From the NCBI GenBank assembly GCA_937960795.1, contig CALGPA010000086.1, positions 1-14,055 of the forward strand: 14,055 nucleotides of DNA, in the 5' to 3' direction. The first letter of the stretch is position 1, and the number at the start of each line of letters is the position of its first letter. A program made the position numbers and the translations under genes. Source of the stretch: an uncultured bacterium (GTDB taxonomy: Bacteria; Cloacimonadota; Cloacimonadia; Cloacimonadales; Cloacimonadaceae). Of the stretch, positions 1 through 7,789 are shown piece by piece. Under the pieces are notes generated by a model that saw only the letters and a list, made by a program, of their open reading frames with translations, was not told the origin of the DNA and did not search any database.

Positions 1-191
1 TTCAGGCAGCGATCAGGAACAAAAACATTGGCGAGATTTATCAAATGATGGTGGAAGGCAAAAGACTGGGAATGTGTACTCTGGAACAAGACCTGAAGCT
101 CCTCTATCAGAAGGGAGTAATCAGTCAGCAGACCGCCCTGAACTTTGCCAACAACAAAAAACGAATGCAGCAACTCATGAGCATGCTGTAG
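1..191 (+). CDS. PilT-family secretion/retraction ATPase, C-terminal fragment (5' end outside window)
   Basis: Only the last 62 codons are present; the first complete codon begins at base 3 and the stop TAG is at 189-191. The visible residues begin with an AIRNKN segment, followed by IYQMMVEGKRLGM, TLEQDL and LYQKGVIS. This matches the C-terminal pattern of PilT/PilU-type hexameric ATPases, in which an 'IRN...I..M...G...GM.T.....L..L...G.I' pattern follows the nucleotide-binding core. PilB/GspE loaders usually end differently, so PilT type is favoured. These ATPases sit at the cytoplasmic base of type IV pili and power pilus retraction. The Walker motifs lie outside the window, so activity cannot be judged. 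The gene is followed after 21 nt by the PilM/PilN-like gene, consistent with one pilus-assembly operon. Family assignment is fairly sure; PilT versus PilU or another paralogue is open. Confidence 0.75.
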   Translation, partial: QAAIRNKNIGEIYQMMVEGKRLGMCTLEQDLKLLYQKGVISQQTALNFANNKKRMQQLMSML

Positions 192-212
192 GCATTAAGA
201 TAAGGATTGATG

Positions 213-2342
213 ATGAAGAAAACCCCGAAAGAGGCATACGGTATCTACCAGGATGGCAAGATCATCCGCATGGTACATCTGCGCAAAGATGGAGCCGAAA
301 CCTATCTTCTGGGCATGGATAGCATCCAATTGGAGCGGGACTGGTATAAGAGCGATCAAGCTATAGCCGGCAGCCCGGATTCAGACTTTATCCCGCTGGA
401 TTCGCATTTTATGGATGCGGAAGAGCTGGATATGAACGACTTTGCTGATGAGGGCGGACACACCGAAACTCAGCCCAAGATGGAAGTGAGCCCCACGACC
501 TTGATGCTGTCGAAGTTTCCCATGCATCAAGGGGTGATTGCCCTAAACGTTCACGAACAGCATATTCTCAAAGATGAGCCGGGACGCATCAAGAAGAAAG
601 ATCTGGCAGCCTTCCGCAAAAAAAGCCTCTCCCGCAATCAGCTCAAAACCGGAGAGTGGAAATCCTGCGTAGTTTCTTCCGAAGGTGAGAGCAGGCACTG
701 GCTCTATACGGGACCAAACCTGCTTTTGGACGCCATCAAAGATTATGCCAAGGAAGCAGGAACGCGCCTGTATTATCAGATTGCGGACGCAAACGACGTC
801 GTGCTTACTGATTACTATCGGTTTTTGCGCAATACCGATCAAGCAGGCATCAACCTCTTAGTCTTCTTGGGGCATGAATTTCGCAAGGTCTATGTCTTCC
901 AAGATGGGCAGTGGATCTCGACACTCCCGATCCACATCACTCAGCAGTTTCCGGAAGCAGACGTCATCTACTCCAAGATCGCCCTAGCTATGGATAGCGC
1001 TCAATTGGGCGAACCGGAGCAGATCGTCTTGGCAGGTGATCTGGCAAATCGGCAACTGGTGGAATATATGAATTCTCAGAGTATGTCTACCAAAACCAGC
1101 CTCTTGGAATTTCCCAATCTGATCTTGACCGATACAGATTCCGCTGAATATGCCGATCAGGTCCTGGCTCCCTATGCCCTTGCTCTTGCCTTAGCTTACA
1201 AGGCGCTAAATATCGAAGATGCCGCCTTCTCCAAGTGCACCTTCCTTCCCGCCAAAATCCTTGATAGCCAAAAGGAGTTTAAGGTGGTGTGGCACGGCTT
1301 TCTGATCTTGTCCCTTCTCTTTGGCTTGGTCTTGTATTCCACCGTGCAATACCAACAGAGAAAACTGGACATCAAGCAAGAAGAACAAAAGAAGACGGAT
1401 CTGAGCTTTGCTCTCAACCGACTCAGGGCTGAAAACGCAATCGTCGAACAGCTCAATGATGACATCGCCCGCCTACGACAAAGCACCGACAAAGTCGGCA
1501 AGAAGCTGGAAGGGAAAAACCGCTGGACCGAGCTCTTTGATGTTCTAAACAGCACTTTTGCCACCCATAGCCAAAGCTGGATCTCAAATATGCGGCACTC
1601 AAACTCTCAGATATCCATCACCGGGATCACTTCTGATCGAGAAAACGTGAGCCGCTTGGCAGCAAGACTGCCCGAAAGCAAGATTCGCCGCGTCACAAAC
1701 TCCAGGATCCGGGATCAAGTGGTCTGGAACTTCGAGATGGATTTTGTGCTGCCCGAGCTTGATTGGGTGGAGACAATCGCAAAGGAATATATGCCCGCGG
1801 CTCAAAGCACAGCCGCTCGCCCCCGCACCCGCAGCAGCAGGTCCATGCGCCCCCAGACTCAGGAACAGCTCGAGCAAGCTATCAATTATGCGTTTGGCAT
1901 CCTGCCTCGCATCGAACAGCCCAATGTCCCCGTGCTTGACGAATCCCGAACTGACTACAGCCCGAAGGCATTGGCGCTATATCGTGATTTTGCCAAGGCA
2001 ATCAATAAAGGAAACATGCTGGAATATCGCTTCATCGGCCATAGCCTGATCCACAATTATCCGGATAGTGATCTGATTCCCTTGACCAGATGGTGGTTGG
2101 CATATCGGCTGTATCTGGATAGAGAATTTCGCTTAGCTGAGGATGTCCTCAGACCAAACCTGCAGAAAGCAGATGATTATCATTCACATAACCTCTTGCT
2201 AAAAGCCCGACTGGACTTTGTGGCGGAAAATCGAAGGTTCCTAAAGATCTATGAAAGCATCCTGCTGGATCACCCGGAATCAGCCGCTGCCCGTCAAGCA
2301 GAGCTGGATCTGGCATTCATCGAAAAGGGGGCAGAAAGATGA
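213..2342 (+). CDS. PilM-PilN (GspL-like) inner-membrane assembly protein with a C-terminal TPR-like extension
   Basis: This 709-residue protein is probably the inner-membrane platform component that links the cytoplasmic ATPase to the periplasmic alignment complex. Residues 1 to about 350 resemble a divergent actin-like PilM/GspL cytoplasmic region: an opening YGIYQDGKIIRMVHL, a middle NLLVFLGHEF, an LAGDLANRQL segment where FtsA/PilM proteins have their adenosine loop, and a closing ALALALAYKAL. A single membrane helix follows at about 360-380 (GFLILSLLFGLVLYST). A charged coiled coil spans about 385-435, and a PilN-like periplasmic domain about 438-515 (WTELFDVLNSTF, then ISITGITSDRENVSRLAARL). 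A Ser/Arg/Pro-rich linker (about 527-553) leads to a helical tail that reads like TPR repeats (YPDSDLIP, LDHPESAAARQAELDLA). Three in-frame starts exist (TTG 207, ATG 210, ATG 213); the AAGGA at 202-206 favours 213. The stop overlaps the next gene by 4 nt. Domain names are inferred from pattern; the TPR tail is not part of the usual PilM, PilN or GspL. Confidence 0.7.
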   Translation: MKKTPKEAYGIYQDGKIIRMVHLRKDGAETYLLGMDSIQLERDWYKSDQAIAGSPDSDFIPLDSHFMDAEELDMNDFADEGGHTETQPKMEVSPTTLMLSKFPMHQGVIALNVHEQHILKDEPGRIKKKDLAAFRKKSLSRNQLKTGEWKSCVVSSEGESRHWLYTGPNLLLDAIKDYAKEAGTRLYYQIADANDVVLTDYYRFLRNTDQAGINLLVFLGHEFRKVYVFQDGQWISTLPIHITQQFPEADVIYSKIALAMDSAQLGEPEQIVLAGDLANRQLVEYMNSQSMSTKTSLLEFPNLILTDTDSAEYADQVLAPYALALALAYKALNIEDAAFSKCTFLPAKILDSQKEFKVVWHGFLILSLLFGLVLYSTVQYQQRKLDIKQEEQKKTDLSFALNRLRAENAIVEQLNDDIARLRQSTDKVGKKLEGKNRWTELFDVLNSTFATHSQSWISNMRHSNSQISITGITSDRENVSRLAARLPESKIRRVTNSRIRDQVVWNFEMDFVLPELDWVETIAKEYMPAAQSTAARPRTRSSRSMRPQTQEQLEQAINYAFGILPRIEQPNVPVLDESRTDYSPKALALYRDFAKAINKGNMLEYRFIGHSLIHNYPDSDLIPLTRWWLAYRLYLDREFRLAEDVLRPNLQKADDYHSHNLLLKARLDFVAENRRFLKIYESILLDHPESAAARQAELDLAFIEKGAER

Positions 2343-3199
2343 CAAACTCATCCAGAAATACACTCGTCCTCGCCAGCCTTTTGATACTCAGCGGCATCGT
2401 GAGCTTTGGAGTGCTGCGCAAAGCGGGACAAAATCTACAGCAAAAAGAACAAGAAACTCAAGAGATCCAAGCTCAAGTAAATGACTTTTCCGCGATGGTC
2501 GCAAATCGCGAAGCCTTGGAAGAAGAATATCAAAAACAAATGGCGATGGCCAGCCAACAAAGCAAGGTCATCCTAAAAACAGACAATTCAGCCATCAGTT
2601 ATGACTATCTACTGCAAATCCTGAGATGGCTGAATACAGATCTGATCTATGACTTTGCCTTGTCAAATCAGGCAAATGACTACAATGAATACGTGATATC
2701 AGGACGAAGTCACTATATGGACATAGTTCACTTCACCAGGCTGCTTGAATATCAGCGCGCGCTTTTGACCATTGAGGATCTCACGCTCACCGCTGAATCG
2801 GTCGCGCATAGCGACACTGTGAGCTTCTCGATGATCTTCCGCACTCACTATGAAGAGGATGGCATCCCGATATCAGACCTAAGCTACAAGAGCATCCCCC
2901 GGTCCGTGACATCATACAGTCTCTTCCGGCCGAAATATACTGAGACCATGCCGGAAATGATCGCCCAAGACACAAGATTGGTGGATATTGACAATAGCAG
3001 ATTGATCGCAATCAGTGAAGACCGTGCGTTTGTCCGGGACAGCCGAGGACTGATCCGGATTCTATCGCTACAAGATGAGGTTCTGTGGGGCTACTTATAC
3101 AGAATAGATCATAGAGAAGGAGCAGCCATTTTTAGGGTAAACAAATATGGCTTCGAAGAAAATCAGATTTTGTATTTGAGCAAAGGAATTGAGGAATAA
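2339..3199 (+). CDS. PilO-like protein with a C-terminal PilP/GspC-like domain
   Basis: The protein has 286 residues. A short cytoplasmic N-terminus is followed by one membrane helix at about 8-26 (TLVLASLLILSGIVSFGVL) and a Gln/Glu-rich coiled coil at about 30-72. Residues about 85-170 match the PilO ferredoxin-like core: EYVISGRSHYMDIVHFTRLL, then LTIEDLTL and a closing VSFSMIFRTHY. Residues about 195-282 resemble the beta domain of PilP/GspC: RLVDIDNSRLIAISEDRAFV, then GLIRILSLQDEVLWGYLYRI. PilO pairs with PilN in the inner-membrane alignment complex and PilP contacts the secretin, so this single protein could do both jobs. The ATG overlaps the upstream TGA as ATGA with a G-rich ribosome site just before it, implying coupled translation. 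No lipoprotein cysteine is present, unlike free PilP. PilO assignment is moderately sure; the PilP part is less so. Confidence 0.65.
   Translation: MTNSSRNTLVLASLLILSGIVSFGVLRKAGQNLQQKEQETQEIQAQVNDFSAMVANREALEEEYQKQMAMASQQSKVILKTDNSAISYDYLLQILRWLNTDLIYDFALSNQANDYNEYVISGRSHYMDIVHFTRLLEYQRALLTIEDLTLTAESVAHSDTVSFSMIFRTHYEEDGIPISDLSYKSIPRSVTSYSLFRPKYTETMPEMIAQDTRLVDIDNSRLIAISEDRAFVRDSRGLIRILSLQDEVLWGYLYRIDHREGAAIFRVNKYGFEENQILYLSKGIEE
3191..3194 (+). promoter_or_regulatory. ribosome binding site of the secretin gene, inside the upstream stop region
   Basis: GAGG lies 8 nt before the ATG at 3203 and is part of the last codons (Glu-Glu-stop) of the PilO/PilP-like gene. This fits coupled translation and supports the chosen secretin start, which also begins directly with a signal peptide. 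Confidence 0.6.
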
Positions 3200-3202
3200 A
3201 CC

Positions 3203-4351
3203 ATGAAACAGCTGATAATACTATTTATAACGCTAGCCCTAATAAGTCCCGTCATCCTCCGAGCACAGGCAAATGCACCTTTGATCTCGGACACAGTCAG
3301 CATGCGTGCCGACACCCATATCAATTCGGCTGCCCAGATCTTGGAGCATTTTAGCATCGCTGAGAGCGGCAAGAAGATGATCAATTTATCCCAATACAAT
3401 GGCAATATCAACATCCAGATCAGTGATATGCCATGGCGCAAAGCTCTTGATCTCATCGCTTTGCAAAACCGCCTCAGCATCGAAGAAGGCGTCGGCTTTA
3501 TCGCCATCAAAGATATTGATGAAGAGCGTCTAGACGCAGTGATCGATGAGGACAAGATCGATCCGGTGATCCTGGAGCAAATGAAAGCCGCTGAAGTCAA
3601 GCAGGTGCGCATCAAAGCCGTCGCCATGCTTGCCGATCGCAGCTACCTGAAGAATCTCGGTATTGACTGGTCAACCGTCTTAAATGGCAAAGTGCAAGTC
3701 AATGCAGGATTTGCCGGAGCGTCTCAGCTCACATCCCCGCTCACTCTCAGCGGAAGTGGCAGCACGACCGTGGGAAACACAACTGTAGATGTAAGCACCT
3801 TGATCCGCACCATCGAGTCAAATCAAAAGGGCAGCATCCTGGCAGAGCCCAGCATCGTGGTCTCCAGCGGCAAGACCGGACGCATCCAGGTCGGGCAAGA
3901 CATCTCTATCAAGACTGCTGATGAAGCCGGAAACACGGTGGACGCCTTCTTTGCTACCGGTATCATCATGACCGTGACGCCGACCATAGTGGAGCTTGAT
4001 GGCGAGGATTTGGTATTGATGGAGCTGTCCATCGAAAGATCCAGCGGCCAACCTTCAGCAATCTCGACCGTCATCACCAAGAGCTCTTCCAGCACCGAAT
4101 TGATTCTATATGACCAAGAAGAAGCTGTGATCGCCGGACTCTTTGATACTGATGAGACCAAGATCCGCAGTGGCATCCCGATCCTCAAAGATCTGCCTTG
4201 GTGGGTCTTTGGAATCCGCTATCTCACCGGATATGATTCCTATGAGAAGCGCGAGAGGGAACTGATCATCACCATCAAAGCTGAGGTTATGGACACCGCC
4301 CTAGAGCGCTTGCGCAAGACCAGAAACCCCGAAAACACAGCCGCCAGATAA
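3203..4351 (+). CDS. short secretin (PilQ/GspD family outer-membrane channel)
   Basis: Secretins form the gated outer-membrane ring through which pili or secreted proteins pass. This 382-residue member starts with a signal peptide (about 1-23, MKQLIILFITLALISPVILR then AQA). It has one small N-terminal domain at about 38-104 of the STN/N0-like type (NINIQISDMPWRKALDLIAL), a linker, and the secretin core at about 135-362. Core hallmarks visible: VRIKAVAMLADRSYLKNLGI, a Gly/Ser/Thr-rich stretch 168-195, LIRTIESNQKGSILAEPSIV, GIIMTVTPTIV, the EEAVIAGLF strand and the IPILKDLPWWVFG segment before RERELIITIKAEV. Most PilQ or GspD proteins are considerably longer because of extra N1-N3 or AMIN domains, which are missing here. 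No cysteine follows the signal peptide, so it is not a lipoprotein. It lies 3 nt after the PilO/PilP-like gene. Secretin identity is secure; T4P versus T2SS use rests on the neighbouring PilT-type ATPase. Confidence 0.88.
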   Translation: MKQLIILFITLALISPVILRAQANAPLISDTVSMRADTHINSAAQILEHFSIAESGKKMINLSQYNGNINIQISDMPWRKALDLIALQNRLSIEEGVGFIAIKDIDEERLDAVIDEDKIDPVILEQMKAAEVKQVRIKAVAMLADRSYLKNLGIDWSTVLNGKVQVNAGFAGASQLTSPLTLSGSGSTTVGNTTVDVSTLIRTIESNQKGSILAEPSIVVSSGKTGRIQVGQDISIKTADEAGNTVDAFFATGIIMTVTPTIVELDGEDLVLMELSIERSSGQPSAISTVITKSSSSTELILYDQEEAVIAGLFDTDETKIRSGIPILKDLPWWVFGIRYLTGYDSYEKRERELIITIKAEVMDTALERLRKTRNPENTAAR

Positions 4352-4371
4352 GCATCACTCGGTAGGGATCT

Positions 4372-6903
4372 GTGCGCATAGCCAGTAGACTGCTCTTGCT
4401 CTTTATCGTCATTGCGATAGTCTTTGGCGCATTCTTTTATATGTTTTACCATATAAAGCATGAAGAGATGCGCCTATATCGTGAGGCCGATCTGGAGCAG
4501 CGGCGACATACCATTGATGCCATCATCCGCATCAAACAAGAAGCCCAGATGCAGCAGACCTTGGACTATGCGATCTGGGACGAGACCGTGAGCTATGTGC
4601 AGAACAAGGACCGGATATGGGCAGATCAAAACCTGAAGACCATCAACCCAAGTCTTGGCTACTCTTTGGTCCAAGTCTACGACAGACACGGCAAGCTTAT
4701 CTATACAAAGGCAAAAGATGGCAATCCCGGTCTTGAGATGTTTGAGCTGGATACTGCCATCCCGGATTCACTCGGGAAACCCATCCGGAGCTCTTTCTTT
4801 GACCGCTTTCACCAATATATCCTGTCCTGCACGATCAGCAGCATCCATCCTTCGAACGATCACGATATGAAGACCCCGGCTCAGGGCTATCTGCTCTTTG
4901 CACATTCATGGGACCACGCATTTGCCGCTGATCTTGGCAAGACCTTGAACTATGAGATCCGCATCAGTCAGGATCAGCCCGAATCCAGCCCAGTGTCACA
5001 GCAATTTAACACACATATCCTCAGGGCACTCACCGATCACGACCGAAACACAGTGGCCTGGCTACAATTCTATAGTTCAAATCCATTCCTAGTCCGACTC
5101 AGAGGCATGGGAAACCTCATCCTCTTTGGCACTATGGGCTTCATCTTCATCTTTCTTTTGATGCAGTTCTTCCTGATTCAGCAGTGGATCAGCACCCCGC
5201 TTACCATCATCTCAAAGAGCCTAAACGATTCAGATCCAAAGCAGATAAACTCTCTCAAAAAAGCAAGGAACGAATTTGCCGCGATTGCTGAGCTGATCCA
5301 GCGCTTCTTTGATCAAAAAGAGAAGCTCGAAATCGAGATCGATGAACGCACAAAGTCCGAGATCAAGGTGCGCAACATGGAAGAGCAGACTCGCAAGATT
5401 CTGCAAACATCCCCGGAATCCATCATCGTGTCCAATCTCGATGGCACGATCTTGGATGTGAACCAAGAGACACTCAATCTGCTTGGCTTCAAGGATACAG
5501 CCGAGCTGATCTCTCAGAAACCAAGGATTGACAGCCTGGTTCGCAAAAAGGACTGGCGCCACATCAATGACATCTTGTCCAATCTCCAAAAAGGCAGCTA
5601 TGTCAAAAATCATGAATTGCATCTTGAGAGTCATCCCGGCAAAGGCTTTCCCGGTCTGCTAAGCGCTTCTGTGATCATGGATAATGAAGGCAAGCCAAGC
5701 AGCTTTGTCTTCGTAACCCGTGATATCACAGACATCAGGAATCTTGAACAGCAGCTCAGGCAATCCCAAAAGATGGAATCCATCGGCACACTTGCAGGCG
5801 GAATTGCGCATGATTTTAACAATATCATCACCATCATCGCCGGATACATCGCTCTTGCCACCGGCAAGATAAATGATCCTAAAGCCGCCGAGAGCGACAT
5901 GGACGCAGCTCTGCAAGCATGCCTCAGAGCAAAGAGCTTGATCGGCAAGATCCTCACCTTCAGCCGCCAAAGTGAACCTGACATGGAAGACCTGATGCTT
6001 TCTGAAGTGATCGAAGAATCCCTCCCCATGATCCGCGCACTATTGCCCACCAAGATCAAGATCGAGACCAAAGTCGATTCCGCAGGCTTTACAACAGCCG
6101 ACAACACCGAGCTCCAACAGGTTTTGATCAATCTCTCCACAAATGCCTACCACGCGATGCGCCCGGATGGAGGCATCCTCGGCATCGAGCTCAGTGAGAT
6201 CCCGGGATCAAAGCTCGTGGGGATTGACGCCGGAGTGGATCCAAACATGAACTACCTGCATCTGAGCGTGAGCGACACCGGAAGCGGCATTGCCCCGGAC
6301 ATTCTCTCGCGCATCTTCGACCCATATTTTAGCACCAAATCATCCGGCGAAGGCACCGGACTGGGGCTTTCCATCGTGCATGGCATCGTGACTGGCTACA
6401 AGGGCTTCATCACCGTGCGCAGCATACTTTCCGAAGGAACCAGCGTAAACATCTATCTACCCATAAATGAGAAACCCAAAAAGAAGATAAAACCGGAGAT
6501 GAAACTGGATGTGCCGTTTATCCCCGCAAAACTCATGATAGTGGATGATGAGATGGCGCTAGCTGAGATCTTTTGTGAAGCCTTGCAAGAAGTGGGCTAC
6601 ACGGTCGAAGCCTACACGGATTCCCTCAAAGCTCTGGCTGCTTTTTCGAAAAACCCCAAAAGCTACTCTCTGATCATCGCCGATATCAATATGCCGCAAA
6701 TGGATGGCATTAAACTCGCAGAAAAGGTCAAGGATATCCGCCAAATCCCGATCATCTTATACACAGGATTTTTTGACACTCATCTGCAGAGCCGTGTCGA
6801 AGAAGCGGGGATCCGGAATGTGCTCAGCAAACCAATACTTCCCGACGCCATGATCCGCGAAGTAAAGCACGTGATCTACCATAACTCCGGCTTGAGCAGC
6901 TAA
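4372..6903 (+). CDS. hybrid sensor histidine kinase (CHASE4-like, HAMP-like, PAS, HisKA, HATPase, receiver)
   Basis: An 843-residue membrane sensor kinase with a C-terminal receiver. Membrane helices lie at about 7-27 and 248-270. They enclose a periplasmic domain with a CHASE4-like core (DYAIWDE at 65-71, and a YDRHGKLIYTK strand). A HAMP-like segment after residue 273 leads into a PAS domain at about 335-455 that ends in RDITD (450-454). The phospho-accepting His is H480 in GGIAHDFNN. The ATPase domain shows the N box with N591, DTGSGI at 635-640, and GEGTGLGL near 659. The receiver (about 720-843) has acidic D725/D726, phospho-acceptor D771, T798 and K820, so all key residues are intact. 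Start is GTG; AGGGA at 4364-4368 is only 3 nt before it, but the protein begins directly at the membrane helix. The gene follows the secretin by 20 nt, so it may be co-transcribed and may tune the pilus or secretion system; the signal and output are unknown. Confidence 0.92.
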   Translation: MRIASRLLLLFIVIAIVFGAFFYMFYHIKHEEMRLYREADLEQRRHTIDAIIRIKQEAQMQQTLDYAIWDETVSYVQNKDRIWADQNLKTINPSLGYSLVQVYDRHGKLIYTKAKDGNPGLEMFELDTAIPDSLGKPIRSSFFDRFHQYILSCTISSIHPSNDHDMKTPAQGYLLFAHSWDHAFAADLGKTLNYEIRISQDQPESSPVSQQFNTHILRALTDHDRNTVAWLQFYSSNPFLVRLRGMGNLILFGTMGFIFIFLLMQFFLIQQWISTPLTIISKSLNDSDPKQINSLKKARNEFAAIAELIQRFFDQKEKLEIEIDERTKSEIKVRNMEEQTRKILQTSPESIIVSNLDGTILDVNQETLNLLGFKDTAELISQKPRIDSLVRKKDWRHINDILSNLQKGSYVKNHELHLESHPGKGFPGLLSASVIMDNEGKPSSFVFVTRDITDIRNLEQQLRQSQKMESIGTLAGGIAHDFNNIITIIAGYIALATGKINDPKAAESDMDAALQACLRAKSLIGKILTFSRQSEPDMEDLMLSEVIEESLPMIRALLPTKIKIETKVDSAGFTTADNTELQQVLINLSTNAYHAMRPDGGILGIELSEIPGSKLVGIDAGVDPNMNYLHLSVSDTGSGIAPDILSRIFDPYFSTKSSGEGTGLGLSIVHGIVTGYKGFITVRSILSEGTSVNIYLPINEKPKKKIKPEMKLDVPFIPAKLMIVDDEMALAEIFCEALQEVGYTVEAYTDSLKALAAFSKNPKSYSLIIADINMPQMDGIKLAEKVKDIRQIPIILYTGFFDTHLQSRVEEAGIRNVLSKPILPDAMIREVKHVIYHNSGLSS

Positions 6904-6945
6904 GCCACACCCGGCAGCATTGGTCAATTCAAAGAGAAAACCGGA

Positions 6946-7725
6946 TTAGACTCCCAACTTCTGACAGGCAGCTTTGGCAGCCTCTTGATGAGCATTCTTC
7001 TTGGTATTCCCTTTCCCGGTGCAATGCATACCCTTGCCAAAGACCACTTCGACCGTGAAGGTCTTGTTGTGCTCAGGACCATCTTCCGCGATGGTGATAT
7101 ACTTGGGAGGATCTTGATTGCGCCCTTGCAGATACTCTTGCAAGATGGACTTATAATTTACCAACTCATCCCGATTCACCGTCTGCATATAATCCACCAA
7201 GATATGATTCTTTACAAACCGGGTGGCTGCCGCAATCCCACTATCTAGATAGATCGCGCAGATGAGCGCTTCCACACTGTCGGAAAGAATGGATGCTTTC
7301 TCGGCTCCGCCTGATGCTGCTTCTTCGCTGGAAAGCAGCAGATATTTGCCCAGCTCCAGCTGATTTGCCATCAGAGTCAGATAGGTCTCTGAGACGATCT
7401 TGGACTTGAGCTTGGATAGCTTGCCTTCCTGCTCCGAGGGATGCTTGGCAAAGAGTTCTTTCGCCACCACAAAGCCCAGGATGCTGTCGCCCAAAAATTC
7501 CATGCGCTCAAAAGGGGAAGGGGTCTTGTGATCATTAAAATGACGGCGCAGATAGGATTTGTGGGTGAGAGCAGCTTTGAGCAGGGTAAGGTCGTTGAAA
7601 TGGTAATCAAATCTTTTTTGCAGATTGGCAAGGCTCTTCTCCCATTTGGGATAGCTTTCCGGCATCCGCTTGCCATTAAAGTATTCTAGGATCTGAGAGA
7701 TTATTTTCTTCAATTTACTACTCAT
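6946..7725 (-). CDS. rnc: ribonuclease III
   Basis: RNase III cuts double-stranded RNA during rRNA maturation and mRNA decay. The 259-residue protein has the endonuclease domain at about 30-180 with the signature ERMEFLGDS at 73-81 (E73, E76, D80) and SDSVEAL (D149, E152). These correspond to the metal-binding catalytic residues of the E. coli enzyme. The double-stranded RNA binding domain spans about 190-258 (YKSILQEYLQGR, closing KKNAHQEAAKAACQKL). Length is slightly above the usual 220-250 because of about 25 extra N-terminal residues. An in-frame stop lies three codons upstream of this ATG; no good ribosome binding site precedes it, so a start at M21 cannot be excluded. It is the last gene of the fatty-acid operon, a common position for rnc, and converges with the kinase gene. 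The 42 nt between them contain no convincing terminator. Confidence 0.96.
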   Translation of the reverse strand: MSSKLKKIISQILEYFNGKRMPESYPKWEKSLANLQKRFDYHFNDLTLLKAALTHKSYLRRHFNDHKTPSPFERMEFLGDSILGFVVAKELFAKHPSEQEGKLSKLKSKIVSETYLTLMANQLELGKYLLLSSEEAASGGAEKASILSDSVEALICAIYLDSGIAAATRFVKNHILVDYMQTVNRDELVNYKSILQEYLQGRNQDPPKYITIAEDGPEHNKTFTVEVVFGKGMHCTGKGNTKKNAHQEAAKAACQKLGV

Positions 7726-7733
7726 TCTTGCTT

Positions 7734-7774
7734 AAAAGAAGCTCCCACCGATGTGCTTTGACACCGGCAGGAGC
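7734..7774 (-). terminator. intrinsic terminator-like hairpin between fabF and rnc
   Basis: Read on the minus strand, GCTCCTGCCG pairs with CGGTGGGAGC (10 pairs, two of them G-U wobbles). The arms are at 7765-7774 and 7741-7750 with a 14-nt loop, followed directly by TTCTTTT. This is the form of a Rho-independent terminator at the end of fabF. It lies only 15 nt before the rnc ATG, so any transcript reaching rnc carries it as part of its 5' leader. It may act as a partial terminator, an RNase III processing site, or both. Confidence 0.7.
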
Positions 7775-7789
7775 AAAGGTTTGGGGGTC

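Noticed and set aside
74..322. 82-codon plus-strand frame spanning the ATPase end and the next gene
   Set aside because: It is out of frame with both real genes, which match families or show a proper ribosome site; its composition is unstructured.
5631..6140. 169-codon minus-strand reading frame
   Set aside because: Antisense to the PAS/HisKA region of the kinase; no ribosome site and no recognisable motif.
6904..6945. Terminator between the kinase gene and rnc
   Set aside because: Only a 4-base CCGG pairing across a wide loop, with no T run on either strand.
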